Shown here: positions 7,807-14,579 of the stretch, piece after piece
Numbering within the stretch: the first letter of the stretch is position 1
Layout: each line of letters opens with the position of its first letter
NCBI GenBank assembly: GCA_900642245.1
Contig: CAAAJI010000095.1
Span: forward strand, 60,096 to 74,674
Reading direction: 5' to 3'
Source of the DNA: Fragilaria radians
Taxonomy: Eukaryota > Bacillariophyta > Fragilariophyceae > Fragilariales > Fragilariaceae
Length of the DNA stretch: 14,579 bases
The notes under the pieces: model-generated
Told to the model about the DNA's origin: nothing
Database searches by the model: none
Seen by the model: the letters and a program-made list of their open reading frames with translations, nothing else
Program-made: the position numbers and the translations under genes

Positions 7807-8841
7807 TTAAAAAGGTAAAAATCGAGATTTTATACAGAATGCAATTCCTAACACATGAGCACCATCCTCACCAATCAGAATTTTTAGTAAACTTTCTAGA
7901 TTGCAAAAGGTGGTCACATATTCCTGAAGGTCATAGTCAACATTATCCTGCATTCTCAGTTGTAATAGTGTAGGATTGTACTTTAATGCTTTGCCAATTA
8001 ATGCGTGGAATGGAACGCAATCCCTGCAAAGATCTAATGATATCAAGGTAATATTCACTTGCAACGCATCAGCAATTGCTATTGCTCCCTCAACATACAT
8101 TGAATTATCTTCAAGATTCAAATATGTCAAGTAAGAATTGACTTTCAATGCCTCAGCGATCCCAATTGCTCCCATTTGATGAATTGAATTATTGCAAAGA
8201 TTCAAAGATGTCAAGGAAGAGTTGACCTTCAACGCATCAGCAATTGCAATTGCTCCCTCTTGTTGAATTGAATTACCACTAAGATCCAAATGTTTTAATG
8301 AAGTGTTGACCTTCAACGCATCCGCGATTGCAATTGCTCCCTCTTGTTTAATTGAATTATCGTAAAGATTCAAAGACGTTAAGGAAGAGTTGACCTTCAA
8401 CGCATCAGCGATTGCTAGTCCTCCCTTGTGACAAATAGAATTCCATCCAAGATCCAAAGATGTCAAGGAAGAATTGACCTTCAACGCATCCGCGATTGCA
8501 ATTGCTCCGCCTTGTTTAATTGAATTATCGAAAAGATTCAAAAATGTTAAGGAAGAGTTGACCTTTAATGCATCAGCAATTTCAATTGCTTCCTCTTCTT
8601 GAATTGAATTACCGTTAAGATCCAAATGCTTTAATGAAGAATTGACCTTCAACGCATCGGCGATTGCTTTTGCGCCTTTCACGAAATCTTCACCGTGATT
8701 ACCACGTCTGACAGTCAATGATTTCAATGTTGAAGTATGCTTCAACGCGTCGACAAAAGCAACTGTATGAAGATATAATAAACGGCGTTCTAATGTAGCA
8801 TGATCAAGCTGCGCCAACTGTTTCCCAAATGTCATCGTCAT
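7807..8841 (-). CDS. Leucine-rich-repeat protein, ribonuclease-inhibitor type (LRR gene 2)
   Basis: This 344-aa LRR protein is paralogous to LRR gene 1. Residues 1-35 are a lead-in (LDHATLERR...FVDALKH, matching the ALKHNSTLKSL entry of gene 1). Residues 36-66 are a degenerate first repeat. Residues 67-262 are seven exact 28-residue repeats (N.SL..L.L..NSI...GA.AIADALKV). Residues 263-344 carry a last shortened repeat and a C-terminal cap with CNLESLLKILIGEDGAHVLGIAF. The start used is the first ATG of an ATG-ACG-ATG pair; the second, at 8835, is equally possible. Upstream the same frame stays open to about 9006 with no ATG but with a hydrophobic run (FATFLSFLLSYY), as in gene 1. It has no signalling or catalytic domain. 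By family, a protein-binding solenoid; the partner and cell location are unknown. Confidence 0.88.
   Translation of the reverse strand: MTMTFGKQLAQLDHATLERRLLYLHTVAFVDALKHTSTLKSLTVRRGNHGEDFVKGAKAIADALKVNSSLKHLDLNGNSIQEEEAIEIADALKVNSSLTFLNLFDNSIKQGGAIAIADALKVNSSLTSLDLGWNSICHKGGLAIADALKVNSSLTSLNLYDNSIKQEGAIAIADALKVNTSLKHLDLSGNSIQQEGAIAIADALKVNSSLTSLNLCNNSIHQMGAIGIAEALKVNSYLTYLNLEDNSMYVEGAIAIADALQVNITLISLDLCRDCVPFHALIGKALKYNPTLLQLRMQDNVDYDLQEYVTTFCNLESLLKILIGEDGAHVLGIAFCIKSRFLPF
8056..8643 (-). repeat. 84-bp tandem coding repeats, 7 units (LRR gene 2)
   Basis: Seven in-frame 84-bp units encode the 28-residue LRRs, with the same plus-strand core words (GCATC.GC.ATTGC, TTGCTCCCTC, AAGATTCAAA) as in gene 1. 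Two unit types recur in swapped order: KHLDL.GNSIQ occurs as units 2 and 6, and NL.DNSIK as units 3 and 5. This shows past shuffling by unequal exchange or gene conversion within the array. Confidence 0.88.
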
Positions 8842-9009
8842 CGTCTCGATTTGTACGCAATAGTATGAAAGTAAAAAGGAAAGGAACGTTGCGAAATTTT
8901 TGTTGCAATATCTACATCCGATCTGGCCGTCAGCCGGCTCTGGTAGTTTTTCTGAGTCTCGAACATTAAGTACAGAGGTGCGACTAAAATTGATAGGGAT
9001 AGAGCTAAT

Positions 9010-9195
9010 TCATTTTGTATATTCTCGAATAGCTTTTTGGTCGTTAAATAACAATTCCATTCTAAATTCATCCAAATTATAAACTAAAATGTTGTCGAGA
9101 CTTTCATTTGTAAAATACAGATTATTTGAAGCGTTTATCAAGCAAATACTATTGAAATTTTCATTGCAGTCCATATTAGATAACTCTAATTGCAA
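9010..9195 (-). other. Unassigned open frame upstream of LRR gene 2
   Basis: The minus strand is open from a TAA near 9199 down to 9010, with an internal ATG (MDCNENFNSICLINASNNLY). No family is recognised. The middle of the frame resembles part of the minus-strand frame across upstream module copy B (4971-4675). That could mean a shared short upstream exon, but shared ancestry of non-coding DNA would look the same. It overlaps a second minus-strand frame (9071-8838), which is more likely chance. Confidence 0.2.
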
Positions 9196-9580
9196 TGTTT
9201 ATCTGCAACTAAATGAAATGTCTCCAAAGAAAATATTAACATCCATATTCCTTTACATTGAGGAGATAGATCTTCATGCATCTTTATCTAAAGTTTAATC
9301 GTAACTGGTTTAATCAGAATTAATTATATGAATGAACAATATTGTTGAATGGTTGGAATGACTGTTCTCATATTAATACGTCATTTGTCTCTCATACAAC
9401 TTAAGAATACACGGAATTTAAGTGAACAGAGCAATTGCACTGAGTTTGTACCAAGGAGAACATTATTTTGATTTTCTCAATCTGGAACAACAATCCTTGA
9501 CATTCCAATAACAGCAACAGTAATGACTTCTACAACAACAGCAAACAAAAAAGAAAAAAATTACCTTAAACCATGCTTAT
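9140..9580 (-). repeat. Upstream flank module, copy C
   Basis: The 9140-9290 part matches copies A and B (ATTGAAAT...CATTG, ATCTGCAACTAAATGAAAT, ACATTGAGGA). The 9452-9580 part (GACATTCCAATAACAGCAAC, TTAAACCAT) matches copy A only. Confidence 0.6.
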
Positions 9581-9595
9581 ATTAGGATAAATAGT

Positions 9596-10340
9596 GAAAT
9601 GTGTTTAACTTAACACTTTCCTGATGTCAATGCGAAATTAATAGGGTCAACTTACTTAATCACAGCGTCACTTCTGTAATGTTGAAGTACCAATGTCATG
9701 TTAGGTCCAGAAGTAAAACTCAAATATCATATCATGCATCGAATTGTATAGCCTGCAAATTCGAGTCACATTCATGTCATAATTTTCATTGGAAATTTAT
9801 AAACGGAAATTCAAAATGCTGCACTATTCTGAATTGTCCATTAACTTGTCAAGACTAACGAACTCTGTGTTGCAAAGCAAGCGCCAACTACTAGTATGCT
9901 ACTAAAAACGTTTCACGCTGCGAGCTATAACGTGTTTTAACTCTAAGATAAGTTTGATACAGTGAGCTTTGATGGTCTTGTAACCGTACAACTCCATAAT
10001 TATCCACACCCCCTTCCTTCACTTTCAATTTTACTACAATCATGTGAATCGTTATCTTTCCAATCAGATTTCATTGTATTTCCTATCGCCTCCTGGATTT
10101 TGGCAACTCATGTGTATCATTACTAATACTATTAGTTATTTTTACCGGGATCTCACCGCTGTTTTTCGGTGTGGTTTTTCATGTGTATTCCTTTTTTACC
10201 TACGATTCCAACAATTTTCAGTTTCTATGGCATAGTTAACGGGATTTTGTTTTCACGTTGTATTTTCATTTTTACAAAAAACCTTTCAAAGGTAAGTTTT
10301 CATCACACTACAATGATACTAAGATTTGGAGATTTGGACT
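9596..10340. other. AT-rich stretch, nothing recognised
   Basis: Two overlapping plus-strand frames (10044-10235 and 10169-10366) are hydrophobic and phenylalanine-rich because the DNA is T-rich. Neither shows a family motif or a plausible start context. No RNA gene or repeat is visible. Confidence 0.4.
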
Positions 10341-10369
10341 TGTCAGTTAGACTTGAACGGATATAGGAC

Positions 10370-10810
10370 TTGACCAGACTAACTTACCTTACATCATCAG
10401 ACTTGACCAACACCAAACTTGACCCGGACTACTTACCTTACATCATCATTGGATTGGACTTTCATCATCGGAACGGACTTACTTACCTTACATTTCCTTA
10501 CATCATCATCAGCATCATTGCACTTGACCTACACCAAACTTGACCCGGACTAGTTGGACTTGATTGGCATCATCAGACTTGACTGACACCAAACTTGACC
10601 TGGATTACTTACCTTACCTTACATCATCATCAGACCGGACTTGTCCAACACCAAACTTACTTACCTTACCTCATCATCAGCATCATCAAACTTACTCACC
10701 TTAAATTACCTTACATCATCATCGGATTGAGCTTGACCTTACATCATCATCAGACTTCTTACTTACCTTACATCATCATCAGACTACTAACTTACCTTAC
10801 ATCTGACTTG
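10370..10810. repeat. Irregular tandem array of CATCATCATCA / CTTACCTTACA / ACTTGACC modules
   Basis: Two short modules alternate with variable order. Module 1 is ACTTACCTTACATCATCATC followed by AGA or GGA (clear copies near 10383, 10431, 10481, 10606, 10700, 10760 and 10790). Module 2 is ACTTGACC.ACACCAAACTTG followed by ACCCGGACT or ACCTGGATT (near 10401, 10522, 10577; a shortened one near 10638). The plus strand is nearly G-free within module 1. This is minisatellite-like DNA; frames through it are repeat artefacts. Confidence 0.85.
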
Positions 10811-10821
10811 CGTTATCATAG

Positions 10822-10869
10822 CAAGCTTTGAGTTGGGAGTTTGGGATGCCTGGTTCCAACTCAAGCTTG
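10822..10869. repeat. Inverted repeat between the two tandem arrays
   Basis: The left arm is CAAGCTTTGAGTTGGGA at 10822-10838 and the right arm is TCCAACTCAAGCTTG at 10855-10869. The arms are complementary over about 15 base pairs with two single-base bulges and a 16-base loop. This could be the folded remnant of a small transposon end or a hairpin at the array boundary. Confidence 0.7.
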
Positions 10870-10940
10870 AATATTGATAATTTGAATTACCTAGGGATTG
10901 ACCCCAGTTACAACGGACTTAACCAGAACATCCAATTTGT

Positions 10941-11155
10941 TTGACTTGATGACCTGAACTTGCAATGGATTTGGTTTGACTTGATGACTTGAATGTACAT
11001 GACTTGAACTTACAATGAACTTGGTTTGACTTGATGACTTGAACTTACAATGGACCTGGTTTGACTTGATGACTCAAACTTACAATGGATTTGGTTTGAC
11101 TTGATGACTTGAACTTACAATTGACGTGGTTTGACAAACTTACGATGGACTTGGA
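10941..11155 (+). repeat. 35-bp tandem repeat array (about 6 units)
   Basis: The unit is TTGACTTGATGACTTGAAC followed by TTACAATGGATTTGGT. The units are 10941-10975, 10976-11025 (with a 15-base internal duplication GAATGTACATGACTT), 11026-11060, 11061-11095, 11096-11130 and a shortened 11131-11155. Units differ by a few substitutions. Neighbouring units are immediately adjacent with no spacer, so this is a minisatellite. It shares the words ACTTGA and CTTACA with the array at 10370-10810 and may have the same origin. Confidence 0.9.
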
Positions 11156-11270
11156 TGTTACTTGAGGAGCTATTTGGTATGGCATGAATAACTTACAACT
11201 TTAATCAACAATTATCTCACTTAATAAGGTAAGTGGGAAGTTGAATTGTGATCCAAATACATCTTATTTT

Positions 11271-12498
11271 TTATCTTACACCAAACCTCTTGTGTATGAA
11301 GTGACGAGAAGGGCATGTGACAACGTGTTGTATGGTTTCAATACTAGTGTTGCAAAAGAAGCATGAGCCATCTGTGAGATGTCTTTGTTGACATTGGACC
11401 TGCTGGGTTGGTGCAATGTTGTGAATCATCTTGTGTACTCCTCTAGGCAGTCGTTTGTAATGCAAAACTGCAATGTAAAATACATCCCACAAAACTTTAT
11501 CATGGTTTTCACTGAATTTCTGCTTATAGTAGTTGGTAATTCGAAGGGTGTTAATTTCATTCCATAAGGATGTTGTGAGTTTACCAGTTAGGACTTTTCT
11601 GTTGAGGCATATGGTACTTGTGGATAGTTGATCAAGCATGTATATAGCAGGTCATAGTTGCTCCAAGACACTTGTGAATGTATACTTTTCATGGTGTTCA
11701 ATCACGTGATAACTGATTGGTTATCACAGTAAACTGTATACCTGGTATCAGGGGCAAAATCTCTTGTTGCAACTAAGGCAGCCAATACGTCCGACAATTC
11801 TGCTCTAAAGCTGGTGATGTTATGGCCTCTTACTTTTCCTGATTGTGAGGTTAATTGGTGTCCATCAGTAGTGGCTATTGTGAATGCCCACGTTGTGTTG
11901 CCATTGATAACCGATGCATCCGACACAATTAAAAGGTGATCGTGTTGTGTTTGGGGTGGACGGTAATGAGACAGGGTAGTTTGCCTTCCAAATTTAGCAT
12001 GAATGTCCCCGGTGGCCGATATGAAGCATGGAATTGCGTCATTGGGGATTGCATTTTGTTGTTGATGTAGTACTGTTTTGGTTGATGACATCATTTTTTA
12101 TGAGATGAATTGATGTGTGTGCTGCATGTTTAATATAAACTGCGTCTTGTGTGGGATAAGACTTAAAGTTAGGTCTGATCTCTCTTGCGTCCACAGTCCA
12201 CGCTCCCAGCTGTGCTTTAAGGTGGCGTCTGTTTGGATGGGTGAATGATTAGTTGCTGAATGCTTTGTGCTTGATTTCCAACCAAAAGTTTGTGGGCTTT
12301 TAATCTTACCCATGCTTTGGAAATAATGTAAGAGCTGTGTTCATCTGATATGTCAGCTAGTGATATCACATCCAGGAATAACCGGCAGTAGTTGACATAT
12401 CGGATCCGTTGAGCAATATGCACCAAGACAAGGAAAAAGGATAGTAGGAGCGTTGATATGGAAGTTTTGTCTTCTATTTTATCGATAATAGTGAAGAT
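11271..12498 (-). pseudogene. Broken LINE-like retrotransposon: RT thumb, RNase H and C-terminal zinc motif
   Basis: Minus strand, read downwards. The frame at 12498-12217 carries the end of a reverse transcriptase (YVNYCRLFLDVISLADIS; usually iN.CRlyLqv.tlSDI). A shifted frame, 12313-12098, continues with SPIQTDATLKHSWERGLW. After one in-frame TAA, the same frame at 12094-11702 gives an RNase H1-type domain with the acidic residues SDAS (D59), FRAEL (E99) and CDNQS (D124). A TGA and a frameshift follow. The last frame, 11639-11271, ends in CFFCNTSIETIQHVVTC, a CX2CX8HX3C zinc motif typical of the C-terminus of such elements. The usual HV.GHQD segment with the fourth acidic residue is not found, so some sequence was lost there. 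The RT catalytic core (YADD-type) is absent, so the 5' part of the element is missing. RNase H removes RNA from RNA-DNA hybrids during element copying. Clearly inactive. Confidence 0.8.
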
Positions 12499-12755
12499 TT
12501 ACAGACAGTTGTGGCAAGAGAGTATCGAATTTGAAAAGAATGAATGAAATAGTGAAACCGTTGAAGGGCCAAAAATTAGCGACACAAATCCATACAGAGA
12601 ATAGATCATTAATTTTTAGAACCAGAACTTACTCTAATCAATTGTACTTCTTGTAGGAACAGAAAGGTAGCAAGGGAGTCTTCTTAGTAAAGGAAGGAAG
12701 ACATTAGAGAAGAGACAGGAGAGTTTTCGACGGACTGATTACACCATCTATTTCA

Positions 12756-12776
12756 GTGTTCTAAAATTTAAAACAC
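12756..12776. repeat. Near-palindrome directly before the Copia Gag-Pol start
   Basis: GTGTTCTAAAATTTAAAACAC is a near-perfect palindrome with one mismatched pair, ending one base before the ATG at 12778. It is AT-rich, so it could be chance. If transcribed it would fold at the start codon. Confidence 0.5.
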
Positions 12777-12777
12777 A

Positions 12778-14579
12778 ATGCCCACCGAAGAAAAGAAGTC
12801 TACGGTTGGACAGCAGAAAACTTCGAAGAACGTTACGTGGAAACGACGTCAGATGTTTGAGAATATGAAGCGTGAAACAGGTGGAGTTCCCATTCTTCGT
12901 TTCGGAAAAGGGAACAATTTCCACCAGTTCAAGCAGGCATTGTCAGAGGTAAGCTTGAAGGAATTTGGGAACCTTGGTAAACTCATACAGAAGGGGAGTT
13001 ATTTTGTGCCCGAGTATGAAGCCCCATCCTTACCTGAGAACATTACAAGTGCAATGCACAATGCACTAACACTAGAGTCACTGAAGGAGCACAACAAGGT
13101 TGTGGAGAAGATGAAAAGTGACAGACCAAAATTGTTTGGATTAATAATGCAACATTTGAGTGCAGAAAGTAAGGATGAATTAAGGGAATCAGCTGATTAT
13201 GAAGAATGGTTTACAAACACTGATCCTGAGAAGCTATGGCAGACCATTGAAAGGACACACAAGGTTGATTGCATCAGTAATGTGAATGAGGTTATAGAAT
13301 TATCTGCAAGAAAGGCTTACCATAGCATGAGGCAAGGTGCTTTTGAGTCTTTGGTTCAATACAGTGATCGTTTCAGAGCAACATACAGAGCTTATAAAGA
13401 GAATTGCTCAAACATAGATATCAGTGAAAAGGATCAGGCAATGGATTTTTTCCATGGGTTGGACAGCAACAGATATGGGGCATTCAAGGCAAATATGATG
13501 AATGGTTGGGCATCCAAAGCTATTTCTACACCAGATACAGTGAATACTATCTACCGTTTGGCTGGAAGTTGGGTGAAGACTAATAATATGAAGGCTGAGG
13601 GTAGGACTGCTGTAACATTTGTGACAACAATGGAGAATTCCAAATCCCGTGCTCCCAAAGGAAAGAAGAGCAATATGAAGTCAGAAGAGAATCTGCAGAA
13701 GAAAATTGGAGAAAAGGATCTTTCCAATATAACCTGCTTTGTTTGTGGAGAAAAGGGGCACTATGCCTCAAAATGTCCCAAGAAAGGGAAGCCACCCAAA
13801 TCAGAGGATGACAATGAGGCTGATGTTAATGCCACCTGGGAAGTGGAACAGCAAGTAAACATGTTTGTTACTTTGAAGGAACATGTCATTAATAATGCAG
13901 TGGGCAAGTCAGATGAGATAGCCTCAACCAAGGTATTGCTAGATAATCAGGCTGATATCAGCATATTACACCCTTCTCTACGTTCTGATGTTAGAGAGGC
14001 TGAAGCAATGATCAGAGTTAAGGGTGTTGGAGGTTACCAAATGGAGGTCAGAGAGAAGGGGATGTTGAAAGATTTTTTTGAGGTATACTCCTCTTCAGAG
14101 ACAAAGGCCAATGTGTTAAGTTTTGCTGAGGTAGAAGACCTATATCCCATATCATATGCCCCTCTAATTGGATTTATAGTCCACCTCCGTGGCAGAGACA
14201 TAGAATTTAAGCGCCAAGGAAAACTGTATGTGGCTGATTGGAGTGATTGCAAGGTATTGAATACTGTCAAAGAAAATGTGAGATGTTACACCAAGGATGA
14301 AGTAAAAAGAGCTATGGAAGCCAAAGAGTTCATAAAGAATAGTGGTTACCCATCTTTGGATGAAGCAAGACATTTAATCTTGGATGGCAATATACAGAAT
14401 ACACCAAATCTTGTTGGAATTGATTTTGAGAGATCACTGCAAGTTTATGGGTTATATCCTGAGTATGTCAAAGGGAAGCTTACAAGGAGGGTGGTACCGA
14501 GAGCAAAGGTTGACACGATGCTTAGATCCCAAGACAAACAACAGAAGATGTACACTGATGTGATGCATGTAGATGGAAA
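12778..14579 (+). CDS. Copia-type Gag-Pol polyprotein, 3' end outside the window
   Basis: The frame is open from the ATG at 12778 to the end of the window (600 codons). The N-terminal Gag covers about residues 20-280, with PILRFGKGNNFHQFKQAL near residues 38-55 and conserved Trp and Tyr positions of the diatom Copia Gag. A Lys-rich linker (about 285-315) precedes a CCHC zinc knuckle, C320-C323-H328-C333 (CFVCGEKGHYASKC), which binds the element's RNA. The aspartic protease active site is at D389 in VLLDNQADISIL; DNQA replaces the usual D-S/T-G, as is typical of diatom Copia elements. A Gag-pre-integrase-like segment (about 504-565) contains YTKDEVKRAMEAKEF and IYG-like VYGLYPE.VKGKLTRR. The frame reaches YTDVMHVDG (593-600), where integrase begins; D594 is probably its first catalytic aspartate. 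Gag and Pol are one frame with no frameshift signal. There is no stop upstream of the zinc knuckle or protease, so this copy may be functional as far as can be seen. Confidence 0.93.
   Translation, partial: MPTEEKKSTVGQQKTSKNVTWKRRQMFENMKRETGGVPILRFGKGNNFHQFKQALSEVSLKEFGNLGKLIQKGSYFVPEYEAPSLPENITSAMHNALTLESLKEHNKVVEKMKSDRPKLFGLIMQHLSAESKDELRESADYEEWFTNTDPEKLWQTIERTHKVDCISNVNEVIELSARKAYHSMRQGAFESLVQYSDRFRATYRAYKENCSNIDISEKDQAMDFFHGLDSNRYGAFKANMMNGWASKAISTPDTVNTIYRLAGSWVKTNNMKAEGRTAVTFVTTMENSKSRAPKGKKSNMKSEENLQKKIGEKDLSNITCFVCGEKGHYASKCPKKGKPPKSEDDNEADVNATWEVEQQVNMFVTLKEHVINNAVGKSDEIASTKVLLDNQADISILHPSLRSDVREAEAMIRVKGVGGYQMEVREKGMLKDFFEVYSSSETKANVLSFAEVEDLYPISYAPLIGFIVHLRGRDIEFKRQGKLYVADWSDCKVLNTVKENVRCYTKDEVKRAMEAKEFIKNSGYPSLDEARHLILDGNIQNTPNLVGIDFERSLQVYGLYPEYVKGKLTRRVVPRAKVDTMLRSQDKQQKMYTDVMHVDG

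Larger units (their letters stand above)
7690..9590 (-). repeat. Segmental duplication, copy 2 (LRR gene 2 plus flanks)
   Basis: This is the counterpart of 2255-4510 in the same orientation. The matching blocks are the 3' flank 7690-7806, the whole coding region, and the upstream flank blocks 9183-9290 and 9452-9580. The first-block-to-second-block spacing is longer here than in copy 1 (about 310 against 190 bases). The divergence is considerable, so the duplication is not recent. Confidence 0.75.
12499..14579 (+). mobile_element. Copia-type LTR retrotransposon, 5' part (continues past the window)
   Basis: This is an intact Gag-Pol frame preceded by at most about 280 bases before the neighbouring LINE relic stops being readable. 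The 5' LTR and primer-binding site must lie in that space or be very short. I could not define LTR ends or a convincing tRNA-complementary site. The rest of integrase, RT, RNase H and the 3' LTR would be beyond the end of the window. In contrast to the other elements here, it has no stops or frameshifts, which suggests a recent insertion. Confidence 0.8.

Noticed and set aside
8838..9071. Minus-strand 77-codon frame overlapping the start of LRR gene 2 by four bases
   Set aside because: The overlap looks operon-like, but this is eukaryotic DNA; there is no family match and a competing frame in the same stretch.
10595..10831. Plus-strand frame of 78 codons (TYLTLHHHQ-type repeats)
   Set aside because: It is a reading through the CATCATCATCA/CTTACC array; low-complexity artefact.
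10941..11155. CRISPR array
   Set aside because: The 35-bp units are adjacent with no unique spacers, and the sequence is eukaryotic; a minisatellite.
12499..12600. Primer-binding site near GTGGCAAGAGAG
   Set aside because: It matches the usual initiator-tRNA complement (TGGTATCAGAGC) in too few positions, and no LTR end could be defined beside it.
13580..14373. Minus-strand frames inside the Copia Gag-Pol
   Set aside because: Shadows of the intact plus-strand polyprotein.

Overview
The window looks like nuclear DNA of a microbial eukaryote, most likely a diatom or close stramenopile relative. It is AT-rich and gene-poor. It holds two intact, minus-strand, 28-residue leucine-rich-repeat (LRR, ribonuclease-inhibitor type) genes in a bed of retroelement debris. 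The retroelement proteins are of the kinds I know from diatom genomes: Copia-type Gag-Pol with a DNQA-type protease motif, Gag proteins with 'ARGEQTQDLL'-like and 'EDEWP..SEKF' motifs, and a reverse transcriptase-RNase H protein ending in a CCHC zinc motif. The diatom assignment is inference from family knowledge; no rRNA or organellar marker is present.

Layout. 1-711: AT-rich, with unassigned minus-strand open frames. 712-1554: a decayed Copia-type gag on the minus strand. 1555-2254: nothing recognised. 2255-4510: LRR gene 1 (2375-4120, minus, up to 581 aa, about 14-15 LRRs) with its flanks. 4690-4890: a further copy of its upstream flank with no LRR gene. 4900-5990: nothing recognised. 5997-6517: minus-strand unassigned broken frames. 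6524-7175: a second, unrelated decayed gag (minus). 7690-9590: LRR gene 2 (7807-8841, minus, 344 aa, about 9 LRRs) with flanks matching those of gene 1, so the two loci are diverged copies of one segmental duplication. 9600-10340: nothing recognised. 10370-11155: two adjacent tandem-repeat arrays (an irregular CATCATCA/CTTACCTTACA array and a 35-bp array) separated by a strong inverted repeat. 11271-12498: a broken LINE-like RT/RNase H relic (minus). 12778-14579: an intact Copia Gag-Pol frame on the plus strand, running off the window at the start of integrase.

How it fits together. The only intact reading frames are the two LRR paralogs and the young Copia element; every other recognised coding sequence is a dead retroelement. 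The LRR genes differ mainly in the number of 84-bp repeat units (12 versus 7 exact-length units). They share an N-terminal lead-in, a distinctive C-terminal cap (F.NL..LL.IL.GED.A.VLGIAF) and conserved non-coding flanks. This is what a rapidly birth-and-death evolving LRR receptor-like family looks like. The sequence gives no catalytic or signalling domain that would fix a function.
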